From positions 46,401-110,400 of the forward strand of contig CAMBSK010000004.1 in NCBI GenBank assembly GCA_945870575.1: a stretch of 64,000 nt of DNA. Reading direction: 5' to 3'. The position numbers and the translations under genes were made by a program. A model generated the notes under the pieces. The model saw only the letters and a program-made list of their open reading frames with translations. It made no database searches and was not told where the DNA came from. Origin of the DNA: Bordetella parapertussis (GTDB lineage: Bacteria > Pseudomonadota > Gammaproteobacteria > Burkholderiales > Burkholderiaceae_C). Shown piece by piece: positions 9,564-19,957 of this stretch; within the stretch, counting starts at the first letter, position 1; each line of letters opens with the position of its first letter.

Positions 9564-10316
9564 ATGAGTCAGCAAAAAATCGCGATTGTCACAGGCGCAG
9601 GTACCGGTGTAGGCAAAGCGGCAGCCATTGCATTGGCGGGTGCTGGCTGGAAGGTGGTACTTGCCGGTCGTCGTCAGCAGCCCTTGGATGAGCTTGCTCA
9701 CAGCCTCGGTCAAGCCGGTAGCAGCCTGGTGGTGCCTACCGATGTGGCCAACCCGGATTCTGTGGCCGCTATGTTTGCCACGACGGTGAAAACCTGCGGC
9801 CGCGTAGATTTGTTGTTCAATAACGCCGGTGTCAGCGCGCCAGGCGTGCCTTTGGACGAACTCAGCATTGAGCAATGGCGCAATGTGGTCGACATCAACT
9901 TGAACGGTATGTTTTATTGCTTGCAGCAGGCTTTCAAGGCCATGAAATCGCAGGATCCTATGGGCGGGCGCATCATCAACAACGGTTCTATTTCAGCTTA
10001 TGCGCCGCGCCCTAATTCGATTGCCTACACAGCGACCAAGCATGCTGTGACCGGTTTGACAAAAACGGCTGCCTTGGACGGACGCAAGTTCAATATCGCC
10101 GTGGGTCAAATTGACATCGGCAATGCCGGTACTGAAATGGCAGCCAAGATGGCGCTGGGTGTGCCTCAGGCGAATGGCGAAATCAAGGCAGAACCTTTGA
10201 TGGACGTTTCACATGTCGGTGAATCTGTGTTGTACATGGCCAGCTTGCCCGCAAGTGCCAATGTGTTGTTTCACACCGTGATGGCCACCAACATGCCATT
10301 CGTCGGCAGAGGTTAA
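9564..10316 (+). CDS. short-chain dehydrogenase/reductase
   Basis: The 250-residue classical SDR has the cofactor motif [12 protein letters not shown] (residues 11-22), NNAG at about 88-91 and the catalytic YTATK; the serine is in [11 protein letters not shown] typical AGGAG site precedes the ATG. Arg-rich AGRR after the second strand suggests NADP preference. It lies 18 nt after rnr and converges with the dadA-like gene, overlapping its stop. The substrate cannot be deduced. Confidence 0.88.
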   Translation: MSQQKIAIVTGAGTGVGKAAAIALAGAGWKVVLAGRRQQPLDELAHSLGQAGSSLVVPTDVANPDSVAAMFATTVKTCGRVDLLFNNAGVSAPGVPLDELSIEQWRNVVDINLNGMFYCLQQAFKAMKSQDPMGGRIINNGSISAYAPRPNSIAYTATKHAVTGLTKTAALDGRKFNIAVGQIDIGNAGTEMAAKMALGVPQANGEIKAEPLMDVSHVGESVLYMASLPASANVLFHTVMATNMPFVGRG

Positions 10317-11551
10317 AAGCGCTCTATACCAAGACCTTTGAGGTCGATTTCGCAGTCTCTGCCTGACACCATGTCGGCGATGGCGCGGGCGCTGCCGCTG
10401 CTGCAAGCCCAGCCGTGGTTACCGTGTCCGGTGTTGAGCCAAACACCGGGTACGCCGCTGAGTCCTAGTACAGGAACGCCATCGCTCATCACATCCCGCG
10501 TACCACGCCAGACTTGAACGTTGTCCTGCGTTTTGGCGGCACCGGCAAACCAATCGTTCAAGACTTTGTAAAGCAAGTCGGTGTTTTTTTCTGAGTGTTG
10601 CCTGGACGCGCCGATTTCACACATACCGCTGACACGTATGCGTTGTCCCGAGCGTGCAATAGCGACCTGGTGTTTAGCGTCGATTACGCCGCAAGACGGC
10701 GCATCCATTTCCTCGCGCAAAGCTGCGCTCAGTGAATAGCCGTGTACAGCCAGAACCGGCAGTTGTATGCCGAGTTTTTGAACAAGTGCTTTGCTGTGAA
10801 TACCAGCGCAGACAACCACATGGTTAAACAAGGTTGACTCTTTGTCGGCGAAGTTAAGCAGAGTTGGTTTGGAGACTGAAAGAGGCAACACTTCATGGCC
10901 TGTCTTGAACAACACGCCGAGTTGTTCGGCTTCCTGCTTGGCCAGAATGGTGAACTGACGGCAATTGGCCACGGCATCGTGTGGAAAGCAAACAGAGCCC
11001 CATAACTGTGTTTCTGTAGACAGCGCCGGCTCCAATGCCTGTGTGTCTGCGGCGCTCAGTGTTTTGTAAAGAATGCCTGCGTCTTTAAGCAGCGACAGTT
11101 GTAATTCGACTTCTTCAAAATCCGATTCACTGCGGCACAACAGCAAAGAACCCGGGCTGTTTTCATAAGTCAAACCGTATTGTTCGGTGACGCCTTTGAA
11201 CACCTCTTGGCTGTAAAAAGCAAGGCGTTGCAAAGAGGCTAGCTTCAAATCTGCTTCAGGATGTCGGCAGGCAAGTAACCATTGCCAGACCCAGCCGCCT
11301 GGAAACTGCAACAAGCCGTTGACGTGAATGCCGCTTTCACCCGTGAGCCATTTTTTGAATTGGCGGGAAAACATGCCGGGCGTCGTCCACGAGTTCACCA
11401 GACCTGGGCCCATGAAGCCCGAGGCGGCAAAGCTGGCTTGCTGGGCAATGCCCGAACCTTTTTCGTAAACCACGACTTCATGTCCGTGGGAAACCAGTTC
11501 GAGCGCGGTGGTCACGCCGATAACGCCTGCTCCGATGACGGCAATTTTCAT
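10313..11551 (-). CDS. dadA: D-amino acid dehydrogenase-like FAD-dependent oxidoreductase
   Basis: The 412-residue product matches the DadA small subunit family, which oxidises D-amino acids (classically D-alanine) and passes electrons to the respiratory chain. The FAD-binding GAGVIG lies at residues 7-12, followed by the acidic VVVYEKG second strand. The C-terminal [16 protein letters not shown] and [16 protein letters not shown] segments are typical of this DAO subfamily. The ATG at 11551 fits the family. It stands alone, convergent with the SDR gene and divergent from rpsB. Other glycine-oxidase-like DAO enzymes cannot be fully excluded. Confidence 0.82.
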   Translation of the reverse strand: MKIAVIGAGVIGVTTALELVSHGHEVVVYEKGSGIAQQASFAASGFMGPGLVNSWTTPGMFSRQFKKWLTGESGIHVNGLLQFPGGWVWQWLLACRHPEADLKLASLQRLAFYSQEVFKGVTEQYGLTYENSPGSLLLCRSESDFEEVELQLSLLKDAGILYKTLSAADTQALEPALSTETQLWGSVCFPHDAVANCRQFTILAKQEAEQLGVLFKTGHEVLPLSVSKPTLLNFADKESTLFNHVVVCAGIHSKALVQKLGIQLPVLAVHGYSLSAALREEMDAPSCGVIDAKHQVAIARSGQRIRVSGMCEIGASRQHSEKNTDLLYKVLNDWFAGAAKTQDNVQVWRGTRDVMSDGVPVLGLSGVPGVWLNTGHGNHGWACSSGSARAIADMVSGRDCEIDLKGLGIERF

Positions 11552-11579
11552 AGATTTAGACCAAAGTTACCAATTCGCC

Positions 11580-11752
11580 GCAGGAGAGGGGGTGAAGATA
11601 TGTTAAAATACTTTGGCTTTGCGGTGATCAAATGGTTTGATCTTCTCAAGCAAATCCCAAACCGGTTCAATAAAGGTGTTGCCAGTCGACAGTTCATCCT
11701 GTCATTCTAGCGATGGCGAACCGGCTTTTAGACTCAACCTTTGGAGTAATTT
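11580..11752 (+). promoter_or_regulatory. rpsB promoter and leader with a perfect hairpin
   Basis: A TAAAAT -10-like element lies at 11603-11608, with no convincing -35. Downstream, GATCAAA (11626-11632) and TTTGATC (11636-11642) form a perfect 7-bp stem with a 3-nt loop inside the untranslated leader. The rpsB ribosome-binding site GGAG ends 8 nt before the ATG. S2 is known to autoregulate rpsB-tsf through its leader in enterobacteria; whether this hairpin does the same here is inference. Confidence 0.4.
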
Positions 11753-12505
11753 ATGTCAGTAAGCATGCGCGAAATGCTGGAAGCCGGTGTCCACTTTGGT
11801 CACCAAACACGTTTCTGGAACCCGAAGATGGCACCTTATATTTTCGGCCATCGCAACAAAATTCACATCATTAACCTGGAAAAGTCACTGCCTCTGTTCC
11901 AGGATGCAATGAAATTCGCCAAGCAGTTGTCTGCCAACCGCGGCAATATTCTGATGGTCGGCACCAAGCGCCAGGCCAGAGAAATCATCGCCAGTGAAGC
12001 CAAAAGAGCCGGTGTGCCTTTTGTCGATCAACGCTGGCTCGGTGGCATGCTGACCAATTTCAAAACCGTTAAAACTTCCATCAAGCGCCTCAAAGACATG
12101 AAGGCTCAGCAGGAAATCGGTTTGGATGCCATGTCCAAAAAAGAACAACTCATGTTCATGCGTGAACTTGAGAAGCTGGAAAAAGACATTGGTGGCATTC
12201 AAGACATGGTGACATTGCCTGATGCGATTTTTGTGATCGACGTGGGTTTCCACAAAATCACCATTGCAGAAGCCAAAAAACTCGGCATTCCCCTCATCGG
12301 CGTGGTGGATTCCAACCACTCTCCCGAAGGCATTGACTATGTCATTCCCGGCAACGATGACTCTTCCAAAGCAGTAACCTTGTATGCGCGTGGCATCGCC
12401 GACGCCATCCTCGAAGGTCGCGCCAACGCTGTCAACGATGTCGTCAAGGCAGTGGCTGAGGGCGATGATGAATTCGTCGAAGTTGAAAGCGACAACCCGG
12501 CTTGA
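11753..12505 (+). CDS. rpsB: 30S ribosomal protein uS2
   Basis: S2 is a late-assembling small-subunit protein needed to bind S1. The 250-residue product opens with [20 protein letters not shown], the family signature, and includes [16 protein letters not shown] and the second signature near [20 protein letters not shown]. Length is normal with an acidic C-terminus. It is followed by a rho-independent terminator before tsf, the usual arrangement. Confidence 0.99.
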   Translation: MSVSMREMLEAGVHFGHQTRFWNPKMAPYIFGHRNKIHIINLEKSLPLFQDAMKFAKQLSANRGNILMVGTKRQAREIIASEAKRAGVPFVDQRWLGGMLTNFKTVKTSIKRLKDMKAQQEIGLDAMSKKEQLMFMRELEKLEKDIGGIQDMVTLPDAIFVIDVGFHKITIAEAKKLGIPLIGVVDSNHSPEGIDYVIPGNDDSSKAVTLYARGIADAILEGRANAVNDVVKAVAEGDDEFVEVESDNPA

Positions 12506-12525
12506 TCCGCCTGGAGTTTGAGATC

Positions 12526-12550
12526 AAGGGGCTTGATTGGCCCCTTTTTT
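12526..12550 (+). terminator. rho-independent terminator between rpsB and tsf
   Basis: AAGGGGC (12526-12532) pairs with GCCCCTT (12540-12546) around a 7-nt loop and runs into a T-tract ending at 12550. Attenuation at this point would lower tsf relative to rpsB. Confidence 0.88.
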
Positions 12551-12591
12551 GCACCTGATTGAATAAACGCAACGAGACAGAGGAGTTTGAC

Positions 12592-13485
12592 ATGGCAACA
12601 ATAACCGCAGGCATGGTCGCTGAACTGCGTGCAAAAACGGACGCACCCATGATGGAGTGCAAAAGAGCTTTGACCGAAGCTGAAGGCGATATGGTCAAGG
12701 CGGAAGAATTGCTGCGCGTCAAATTGGGCAGCAAAGCCAGCAAGGCGTCTGCGCGGGTAACGGCTGAAGGCGTGGTCACCATTGCCATGCACGGTGGTGC
12801 TGGCGCCATGCTCGAAGTCAATTGCGAAACTGACTTTGTCACCAAGAACGACAGCTTCCTGGCGCTGGCCAATGCAGCTGTCGATTTGATCGCAGCCCAC
12901 CATCCTGCCGATGTCGCGGCCTTATCTGCCTTGGCTTATCAGCAAGATGGTTTCGGTCCGACGGTAGAAGATGTGCGCAAAGGCTTGATCGGTAAGATCG
13001 GTGAAAACATGAGCTTTCGCCGTTTCAAATACTTTGATCAAAGCAATCATCTGACGTCTTATTTGCACGGTACACGCATTGGCGTAGTGGTTGAGTTCAA
13101 CGGGGACGAAGCCGCCGCCCGCGACGTCGCCATGCATGTGGCCGCCATGAAGCCGGTGTCTCTGACCAGCGCCGATGTGCCTGCTGCATTGATAGAGACT
13201 GAGCGTTCTGTCGCAACCGCCAAAGCTGCTGAATCCGGCAAACCGGCTGAGATCGCCACCAAAATGATCGAAGGCGCAGTGCAAAAGTACTTGAAAGAAG
13301 TGTCTTTGTTCAATCAGACTTTCGTGAAAAACGACAAGCAGACGGTCGAGCAAATGCTTCAATCAGCCAAAACCACGGTCAAGGCTTTCACCATGTATGT
13401 GGTCGGGGAAGGCATTGAGCGCAGAGTCGATGACTTTGCCGCCGAGGTGGCTGCCCAGGTGGCCGCTGCCAAACAATCAGCATGA
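12592..13485 (+). CDS. tsf: translation elongation factor Ts
   Basis: EF-Ts exchanges GDP for GTP on EF-Tu. The 297-residue product starts with the UBA-like N-terminal domain ([20 protein letters not shown], containing the TDFP-like contact region later in [10 protein letters not shown]) and has the long dimerisation core. AGGAG at 12581-12585 marks the ATG at 12592 as the start rather than the in-frame position 33 nt upstream. A strong terminator follows. Confidence 0.98.
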   Translation: MATITAGMVAELRAKTDAPMMECKRALTEAEGDMVKAEELLRVKLGSKASKASARVTAEGVVTIAMHGGAGAMLEVNCETDFVTKNDSFLALANAAVDLIAAHHPADVAALSALAYQQDGFGPTVEDVRKGLIGKIGENMSFRRFKYFDQSNHLTSYLHGTRIGVVVEFNGDEAAARDVAMHVAAMKPVSLTSADVPAALIETERSVATAKAAESGKPAEIATKMIEGAVQKYLKEVSLFNQTFVKNDKQTVEQMLQSAKTTVKAFTMYVVGEGIERRVDDFAAEVAAQVAAAKQSA

Positions 13486-13489
13486 CATG

Positions 13490-13520
13490 AAAAGGGGACA
13501 CAAGTTAGTCCCCTTTTTTT
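13490..13520 (+). terminator. rho-independent terminator after tsf
   Basis: AAAAGGGGAC (13490-13499) pairs perfectly with GTCCCCTTTT (13508-13517) around an 8-nt loop, followed by more T residues. It separates rpsB-tsf from pyrH-frr. Confidence 0.92.
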
Positions 13521-13557
13521 AACCCTGCTCAAACTGATGTATCCGGAGAAGAATGCA

Positions 13558-14283
13558 ATGACATCCAAAAAACCCGCCTATAAAAGGATTTTGCTCAAGC
13601 TTTCCGGCGAGGCTTTAATGGGTGACGATGCATTCGGTATCAACCGCGACACCATCGTGCGCATGGTCGAAGAAATTGCAGAAATTACACGGCTTGGCGT
13701 CGAGGTGGCCGTGGTCATAGGCGGCGGCAATATTTTTCGCGGCGTGGCCGGCGGTTCTGTCGGTATGGACAGAGCCACAGCGGATTACATGGGCATGTTG
13801 GCGACGGTGATGAATGCACTGGCGCTGGCTGACACCATGAATAAGGCCGGTTTGATCGCGCGCGTCATGTCGGCCATTGGTATTGAGCAGGTGGTCGAGC
13901 CTTATGTACGCCCCAAGGCCTTGCAGTATCTGGAAGAGGGCAAAGTGGTGGTGTTCGCCGCCGGCACAGGAAACCCGTTTTTCACCACCGACACAGCTGC
14001 TGCCTTGCGCGGAGCTGAAATCGGCGCCGCCATGGTGTTGAAAGCCACCAAGGTCGATGGTGTGTATACCGCCGACCCGAAAAAAGACCCGACGGCAACC
14101 CGCTATAGTCAAATTAGTTTTGACGAAGCCATCAACGGCAACCTGGGCATCATGGACGCGACGGCTTTCGCCTTGTGCCGTGACCAGAAGTTGCCCATCA
14201 CCGTGTTTTCCATATTCAAGCACGGTGCGCTCAAGCGAGTGGTGATGGGTGAAGATGAAGGAACACTGGTTTTTGCTTCATAA
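13558..14283 (+). CDS. pyrH: UMP kinase
   Basis: PyrH phosphorylates UMP to UDP and is regulated by GTP and UTP. The 241-residue product has [14 protein letters not shown] at the N-terminus, the glycine loop [10 protein letters not shown] and the C-terminal [16 protein letters not shown]. The ATG at 13558 is chosen over 13537 because GGAG lies between the two and family members start close to the first strand. It begins the pyrH-frr-cdsA-dxr run. Confidence 0.97.
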   Translation: MTSKKPAYKRILLKLSGEALMGDDAFGINRDTIVRMVEEIAEITRLGVEVAVVIGGGNIFRGVAGGSVGMDRATADYMGMLATVMNALALADTMNKAGLIARVMSAIGIEQVVEPYVRPKALQYLEEGKVVVFAAGTGNPFFTTDTAAALRGAEIGAAMVLKATKVDGVYTADPKKDPTATRYSQISFDEAINGNLGIMDATAFALCRDQKLPITVFSIFKHGALKRVVMGEDEGTLVFAS

Positions 14284-14316
14284 AGCAGTGACGTTTTGGC
14301 AGGAGGACTTGGAACC

Positions 14317-14877
14317 ATGGATATCAACGAGATCAAGAAAAACAATGAAAGCAAAATGGATCAATCCATAGCGGCTTTCAATAACAGCCTGAGCAAAATC
14401 CGCACAGGCAGGGCCAATCCCGGATTGCTTGACAACATCATGGTCGAGTATTACGGCAACCCCACGCCTTTGTCACAGGTAGCCAATGTGTCGCTGCTGG
14501 ACGCGCGCACCATCAGTGTTCAACCCTGGGAAAAAGGATTGGGCCCTAAGATAGAAAAAGCCATACGCGAAAGCGACCTCGGTTTGAACCCTTCCTCTAT
14601 GGGCGATCTGATCCGCGTGCCCATGCCGCCCATGACCGAAGAGCGTAGAAAAGAAATGACCAAAATTGTCCGCAACGAAGGCGAGAACGCCAAGGTTGCC
14701 GTGCGCAATTTACGCCGGGACGCCAATGAGGCGGTGAAAAAACTCGTCAAAGACAAACTGGCCTCAGAGGATGAGCAAAAACGCGCTGAGGCAGACATAC
14801 AAAAAGTGACCGACAGGCATATTGCTGACATAGATAAATTAATGGCTTCCAAAGAACAGGAAATCATGGCTGTCTGA
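14317..14877 (+). CDS. frr: ribosome recycling factor
   Basis: RRF splits post-termination ribosomes together with EF-G. The 186-residue product has the three-helix bundle plus the beta domain; [19 protein letters not shown] and [20 protein letters not shown] are diagnostic. A strong AGGAGG lies 10 nt before the ATG at 14317. The next gene is cdsA only 12 nt later, so uppS is missing from its usual place. Confidence 0.98.
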   Translation: MDINEIKKNNESKMDQSIAAFNNSLSKIRTGRANPGLLDNIMVEYYGNPTPLSQVANVSLLDARTISVQPWEKGLGPKIEKAIRESDLGLNPSSMGDLIRVPMPPMTEERRKEMTKIVRNEGENAKVAVRNLRRDANEAVKKLVKDKLASEDEQKRAEADIQKVTDRHIADIDKLMASKEQEIMAV

Positions 14878-14889
14878 GCGGCTTTTCAC

Positions 14890-15723
14890 ATGCTTAAACA
14901 ACGCATCATCACCGCCTTGCTTTTATTGGCGGTATTTTTACCGGCGTTGTTTCACCCGGACGCGCGCTGGCTTGGTTTAGCCGGTCTTTTTCTTGTTGCC
15001 GCCGGTGCTTGGGAGTGGGGCCGTTTGAACAACATGGGCGTCGTCTCCGCCCTGCTTATGTCGGCGTGTTGTTTGATGCTTTGTGCTGCGGCCTGGTTCA
15101 GCGGTGTTGCTGCTTTGATGCCAAATGCTTGGTGGTTGCTGACCGGTGTTTTCTGGATCAGCCTGCTGTTTTATTTTTTAAAACACGGTATCGACAGTTG
15201 GCGAATATTGCCTGCAATCATCAGAAACCTGATCGGCATAGGTGTGCTGACCATGACCTGGCTGGCTCTGTACCAGGCCAAAAGCACCGGGACTTCCTTT
15301 TTGACATCGGTGCTGTTGCTGGTGTGGGTGGCGGATATCTCTGCGTATTTCGTCGGCAAACAATGGGGGCGTCACAAGCTCGCACCTGCTATCAGCCCGG
15401 GTAAGAGCCGTGAAGGCTTGCTCGGCGGTTTGTTGGGTGTGGTTGTGTTGTCATTTACTTGGCTGGCCTTGCAAATCCCGTTTCCTGCCTTGAGTGACAG
15501 TTTGTTTGCCAGACTCTATGCTCACGGTGTCTTTTTCATGCTTGCAGGTGTTATTTTTCTTACCCTGATCAGCGCCGCCGGTGACTTGTTTGAATCTCTT
15601 TTAAAACGCAGCGCCGGTGTGAAGGACAGCAGCCGTTTATTGCCGGGTCACGGCGGGGTGCTTGACCGCCTGGACGCGTTACTGCCCACCTTACCTTTAG
15701 CCATGATGCTTTATTTGATGTGA
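14890..15723 (+). CDS. cdsA: phosphatidate cytidylyltransferase
   Basis: CdsA makes CDP-diacylglycerol for phospholipid synthesis in the inner membrane. The 277-residue product is almost entirely hydrophobic, with about eight predicted membrane segments, and ends with the family signature running from ISPGKSREG through KDSSRLLPGHGGVLDRLD at about residues 235-262. It starts 12 nt after frr and is followed by dxr after 10 nt, giving a compact operon. Confidence 0.96.
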   Translation: MLKQRIITALLLLAVFLPALFHPDARWLGLAGLFLVAAGAWEWGRLNNMGVVSALLMSACCLMLCAAAWFSGVAALMPNAWWLLTGVFWISLLFYFLKHGIDSWRILPAIIRNLIGIGVLTMTWLALYQAKSTGTSFLTSVLLLVWVADISAYFVGKQWGRHKLAPAISPGKSREGLLGGLLGVVVLSFTWLALQIPFPALSDSLFARLYAHGVFFMLAGVIFLTLISAAGDLFESLLKRSAGVKDSSRLLPGHGGVLDRLDALLPTLPLAMMLYLM

Positions 15724-15733
15724 GCCAAACGCC

Positions 15734-16930
15734 ATGAAAAAAAATCTGACCGTGCTGGGCTCTACCGGTTCTATAGGTGTGAATACCTTGGACATTGTGG
15801 CCAGGCATTCTGACCGCTACACCGTTTACGCGCTGACCGGTGCCACCCAGGTCGACAAAATGCTGGCTCAGTGTGCTGCGTTCAAGCCGATATACGCTGT
15901 CATGGTTCACGAAGCAGCGGCGCAACAATTGAAAGACAGGCTGCAGGCAGAGGGACTACAAACCCGTGTTTTGTCCGGACCGCAAGCCTTGAACGATGTC
16001 GCATCTGCTCCCGAAGTCGACATGGTCATGGCGGCCATTGTGGGCGCTGCCGGACTTGCATCCTGCCTGAGCGCTGCAAGAGCCGGTAAGCGGCTGCTGT
16101 TGGCCAACAAGGAAGCCCTGGTGGTGGGCGGTGAATTGTTTCTGGACGCGGTTCAACAAGGCGGCGCCAAGTTGTTGCCGATTGACAGTGAACATTCTGC
16201 GGTTTTTCAAGCCCTTCCTGAAGATGCAGGCACCTGGCCTGGCGTGGTCAGCAAAATCATTTTGACGGCTTCTGGCGGACCTTTCAGAACCCGCTCTCCC
16301 TCTACTTTGCATGCGGTAAGGCCTGAAGAAGCCTGTGCTCATCCCAACTGGGTGATGGGAAGAAAAATCTCTGTGGATTCAGCCACCATGATGAACAAGG
16401 CGCTTGAGGTCATTGAAGCCAGGTATTTGTTCGGCATGACGCCTGAGCAGATAGAAGTGATAATCCATCCACAGAGCATTGTTCATTCCATGGTCGAGTT
16501 CGTTGACGGCTCCATCGTGGCTCAACTGGGTACACCGGATATGCGCATGCCTATTTCTTACGGTCTGGCGTGGCCGGACCGAATTGCCTCGGGCGCGGGC
16601 AATATCGATTTTCGCAAAAGCTCCTTGATGACATTCGAGTCGATGCAGGACATTGACCATCAGAAAAGATTTCCCGGCCTGGCTCTGGCCTGGGAAGCGC
16701 TGAAAGCACCAAGTGGAACTACGGCAGTTTTGAATGCGGCCAATGAAGTCGCTGTTGCACTTTTTCTGGCAGGTGAGATTCAGTTTGATCAGATTCATGC
16801 GGTGAATCTGGCCACCTTGTCTGCCTGCTTGCCTGAAAAGCCGCGTTCACTGGAGGATTTACTTGAAATTGATACAAAAGCTAGACTTAAAGCAAACGAG
16901 GCTGTGAATAAAATGCTGAGAAAGAATTGA
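15734..16930 (+). CDS. dxr: 1-deoxy-D-xylulose 5-phosphate reductoisomerase
   Basis: Dxr converts deoxyxylulose phosphate to methylerythritol phosphate using NADPH, the first committed step of the pathway that also uses IspD and IspF. The 398-residue product has the NADPH motif GSTGSIG (residues 9-15), LANKEALVVGG, the metal site LLPIDSEHSA, the flexible loop TASGGPF and the substrate-binding MMNKALEVIEA. The full length and the C-terminal helical domain are intact. rseP does not follow. Confidence 0.98.
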   Translation: MKKNLTVLGSTGSIGVNTLDIVARHSDRYTVYALTGATQVDKMLAQCAAFKPIYAVMVHEAAAQQLKDRLQAEGLQTRVLSGPQALNDVASAPEVDMVMAAIVGAAGLASCLSAARAGKRLLLANKEALVVGGELFLDAVQQGGAKLLPIDSEHSAVFQALPEDAGTWPGVVSKIILTASGGPFRTRSPSTLHAVRPEEACAHPNWVMGRKISVDSATMMNKALEVIEARYLFGMTPEQIEVIIHPQSIVHSMVEFVDGSIVAQLGTPDMRMPISYGLAWPDRIASGAGNIDFRKSSLMTFESMQDIDHQKRFPGLALAWEALKAPSGTTAVLNAANEVAVALFLAGEIQFDQIHAVNLATLSACLPEKPRSLEDLLEIDTKARLKANEAVNKMLRKN

Positions 16931-17143
16931 AAAAAATGAATGTTCGATCACAATACGTTGACGGTCCTTATGCCTTGACACCGTGTTAGCTGATGTATTA
17001 TGAAGTCAACTTTTTATCAGGTGCATGTTCCAAGTGAAAATGCAAGTCTGCATGCATTGAAACAGTTGTGCGCATGGCATCTCAGGCTGACCGGATATCT
17101 GATTCTCTCGAAATTCCACTCATAGATTAATCGCAACCACTTC
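16931..17143. other. dxr-bamA intergenic region lacking rseP
   Basis: This 213-bp stretch sits where rseP (site-2 protease) is normally found. It contains only a weak 41-codon open frame (17000-17125) without a ribosome-binding site and no visible similarity to RseP motifs such as HEXXH. TTGACA at 16976-16981 could serve as a -35 element for bamA, but no convincing -10 follows at the right spacing. Confidence 0.6.
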
Positions 17144-19447
17144 ATGAAATCCAAATTCTTTTTAAAGCTTTTCTCGTGCTGTCAAGCTCTGGTGGTCACC
17201 GTCTTTTTGTCTCAGGCAGCTCTGGCGGTCGAACCATTTGTGGTCAAAGATATCCGCATGGAAGGTTTGCAAAGGGTGGAGCCTGGAAATGTGCTGGCAA
17301 CCCTGCCTTTTAAAGTGGGCGAAAACTACTCGGATGACAAAGCAACCTTGGCTATCCGGAATTTATTTGCTTTGGGTTTGTTCAAAGATGTGCGTATCGA
17401 AGTCAAGGATGACGTGGTGACTGTGGTGGTGGAAGAGCGGCCGTTGATTTCTGCCATTAACTTCACCGGTATCAAGGAATTCGATAAAGATACTTTGAAA
17501 AAAGCGCTCAAGGACATCGGTTTGTCTGAAGGCCGTCCATTCGATAAAGCGCTTTCCGACCGGGCTGAGCAGGAGTTAAAACGCCAGTACATCAATCGCA
17601 GCTTGTATGGTGCCGAGATTGTCACCACAGTCGCACCAGCCGAGCGTAATAAGGTTAATTTGAACTTCACCGTTATTGAAGGCGATGTGTCAAAAATCAA
17701 GGAATACAAAATCGTCGGTAATAAAGCATTTGATCTTGCTGCCATTAAGGATCAACTTGATTTGTCCGAGCCCAATTACATGTCCTGGTACACCAAATCA
17801 GACCGGTATTCACAGGCCAAGTTGAACGCCGATCTGGAGAATCTCAGATCCTTTTATTTGTCTCGAGGTTATCTTGAGTTCAGAGTTGAATCTACCCAGG
17901 TTGCTATTTCCCCGAACAAACAAGATATTACTATTACCATCAACATCTTTGAAGGCGCGCGCTTCGTGGTCAGCGAAGTTGCTCTGGAAGGTTTTTATCT
18001 GGGCCGTGACAATGAGTTTAAGTCGCTAGTTACCATCAAACCGGGCTTGGCCTATAACGTCACTGACGTGGTGGAAACAAGTAAAGCTTTCTCTGATTAT
18101 TTCGGCAACTTCGGTTTTGCCTTTGCCAGAGTTGAGCAGCGCACTGAAATTGACCGTCAAACCAGCCAAGTCAAGATTATTCTGCAGGCTGATCCCTCGA
18201 GGCGCGCTTATGTCCGGCGGATCAATATTGCAGGTAATGAGCGCACCAGGGATGAAATCATCCGCCGAGAATTCAGGCAAATGGAATCTTCTTGGTATGA
18301 CGGTCAGCGTATACGCGCATCCCGTGACAGGGTGGACCGCTTAGGCTTTTTCACCGAAGTCAGCATCGATACCCAGGAAGTTCCTGATAATCCGGATCAG
18401 GTCGACATCAATTTAAAAGTAACCGAAAAACCCACTAACTCTTTGTCCCTTGGCGTTGGATTTTCTTCATCTGAAAATGCCTTCTTATCCTTTGGTTTGA
18501 ATCAGGATAATTTTTTCGGCACCGGCAATTCAGTCGGTGTCCAAATCAATACCAGCCAATACAACAAAATTTACTCTGTCCAGACGACTGATCCTTATTT
18601 CACCGATGACGGGGTGTCGCGAACCTTTAATTTTTTCAGTAAAAACTCCAGACCCTACTCGACTTCCACCAATTACTACAACATCAACTCTTCAGGTATA
18701 GGTCTGAGTTTCGGCGTTCCTATTGCTGAGACAGATACTATTTTTATCGGTGCAGCTTATGACAGCACAACCATTTCAAGCGGCTCAAATCTTCCAAACG
18801 CTTACACCAGTTACGCTGACGATCCCATCACTTCTGTCCCTTTGACTGTGGGCTGGGCGCGCGACAGTCGTGACAGTATGCTGGCTCCCAACAAAGGTAA
18901 ATTGATGCGTGTGAATTCAGAGCTTGGTTTGATGGGTGACACCCGGTATTACAAAAACTCAGGGCAATACCAACAATATTGGCCGCTTGGCCGCAAGTAC
19001 ACCTTTGCACTCAACGCAGAACTCGGTCTAGGCGGCGGTTTTGCTGGACGTGATTACCCCGTTTTCAAGAACTTTTATTCAGGCGGTTTGGGATCGGTGC
19101 GGGGGTTTCAGCAGAACTCTTTGCAGACAGACACTACCTACACCCGATACGATGGCGATTATTCCACCGGCGGATCCAAGAAAATCCTGCTCAATACCGA
19201 ATTCCTGATGCCTTTTCCCGGCGTTGGTACCGATAAAACACTCAGGCTTTATACATTTCTTGATGTAGGTAATATCTATACTGCAGACGAATCTATTGAT
19301 CTGGGCCAGTTGCGAAGCTCTACTGGCGTGGGTTTGAGTTGGATTTCTCCGGTCGGTCCCCTGCGGCTTGCAGTAGCAAAACCCCTCAAGAAATTCGATA
19401 ACGATAGAATACAGAGCTTTCAATTCCAGATCGGGACTTCATTCTGA
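17144..19447 (+). CDS. bamA: outer membrane protein assembly factor BamA
   Basis: BamA is the central subunit that inserts beta-barrel proteins into the outer membrane. The 767-residue product begins with a signal peptide (hydrophobic core then SQAALA, cleavage before VEPF), five POTRA repeats up to about residue 425, and a C-terminal 16-strand barrel. The barrel includes the VRGF motif (GSVRGFQQNS) and ends in phenylalanine, IGTSF, the assembly signal. The ompH start overlaps its stop. Confidence 0.98.
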   Translation: MKSKFFLKLFSCCQALVVTVFLSQAALAVEPFVVKDIRMEGLQRVEPGNVLATLPFKVGENYSDDKATLAIRNLFALGLFKDVRIEVKDDVVTVVVEERPLISAINFTGIKEFDKDTLKKALKDIGLSEGRPFDKALSDRAEQELKRQYINRSLYGAEIVTTVAPAERNKVNLNFTVIEGDVSKIKEYKIVGNKAFDLAAIKDQLDLSEPNYMSWYTKSDRYSQAKLNADLENLRSFYLSRGYLEFRVESTQVAISPNKQDITITINIFEGARFVVSEVALEGFYLGRDNEFKSLVTIKPGLAYNVTDVVETSKAFSDYFGNFGFAFARVEQRTEIDRQTSQVKIILQADPSRRAYVRRINIAGNERTRDEIIRREFRQMESSWYDGQRIRASRDRVDRLGFFTEVSIDTQEVPDNPDQVDINLKVTEKPTNSLSLGVGFSSSENAFLSFGLNQDNFFGTGNSVGVQINTSQYNKIYSVQTTDPYFTDDGVSRTFNFFSKNSRPYSTSTNYYNINSSGIGLSFGVPIAETDTIFIGAAYDSTTISSGSNLPNAYTSYADDPITSVPLTVGWARDSRDSMLAPNKGKLMRVNSELGLMGDTRYYKNSGQYQQYWPLGRKYTFALNAELGLGGGFAGRDYPVFKNFYSGGLGSVRGFQQNSLQTDTTYTRYDGDYSTGGSKKILLNTEFLMPFPGVGTDKTLRLYTFLDVGNIYTADESIDLGQLRSSTGVGLSWISPVGPLRLAVAKPLKKFDNDRIQSFQFQIGTSF

Positions 19448-19953
19448 TGAAAACTAAACTGACACGTTCATTGTTGCTGGTCTGCCTGGGCTTGGCCGGC
19501 TTGTCTATCCATGCCGAAGAATTCCGCATTGGTTTCATAAACACCGACCGGATTTTCAAGGAATCTAGCACTGCCAAAGTCGCTCAAACCAAGCTGGAAC
19601 AAGAGTTTTCCAAGCGTGAAAAAGAGTTGATGGAGTTGGGCAACGGTTTGAAATCAAATTCTGAAAAGCTTGAACGCGATTCGCCGACCTTGTCAGATTC
19701 TCAGCGCACCACTCGACAAAGACAATTGTCTGACCAGGATCGTGAGTTCCAGCGCAAGCGCCGTGAATTCCAGGAAGACTTGAACGCCAGAAAAAATGAA
19801 GAGTTGCAACAGGTTCTGGAAAAAGCCAACAAAGTGGTCAAGCAAATTGCTGAAGCGGAAAAATACGACGTCATACTTCAAGAAGCTGTGTATATCAGCC
19901 CCAAGCATGACATCACCGACAAGGTGATCAAAGTCATCAACAGCGGCAAGTGA
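19447..19953 (+). CDS. skp: periplasmic chaperone OmpH/Skp
   Basis: Skp holds unfolded outer-membrane proteins in the periplasm on the way to BamA. The 168-residue product has a signal peptide (about residues 1-23, SIHAEE), a short beta core ([12 protein letters not shown]) and a long charged helical hairpin rich in Glu, Lys, Arg and Gln, ending with [21 protein letters not shown]. The ATG shares bases with the bamA TGA, as in other betaproteobacteria. Confidence 0.94.
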   Translation: MKTKLTRSLLLVCLGLAGLSIHAEEFRIGFINTDRIFKESSTAKVAQTKLEQEFSKREKELMELGNGLKSNSEKLERDSPTLSDSQRTTRQRQLSDQDREFQRKRREFQEDLNARKNEELQQVLEKANKVVKQIAEAEKYDVILQEAVYISPKHDITDKVIKVINSGK

Positions 19954-19957
19954 TGGT

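Noticed and set aside
17000..17125. 41-codon frame in the dxr-bamA gap as an rseP remnant
   Set aside because: It has no HEXXH, PDZ or membrane-like stretch, and no ribosome-binding site.
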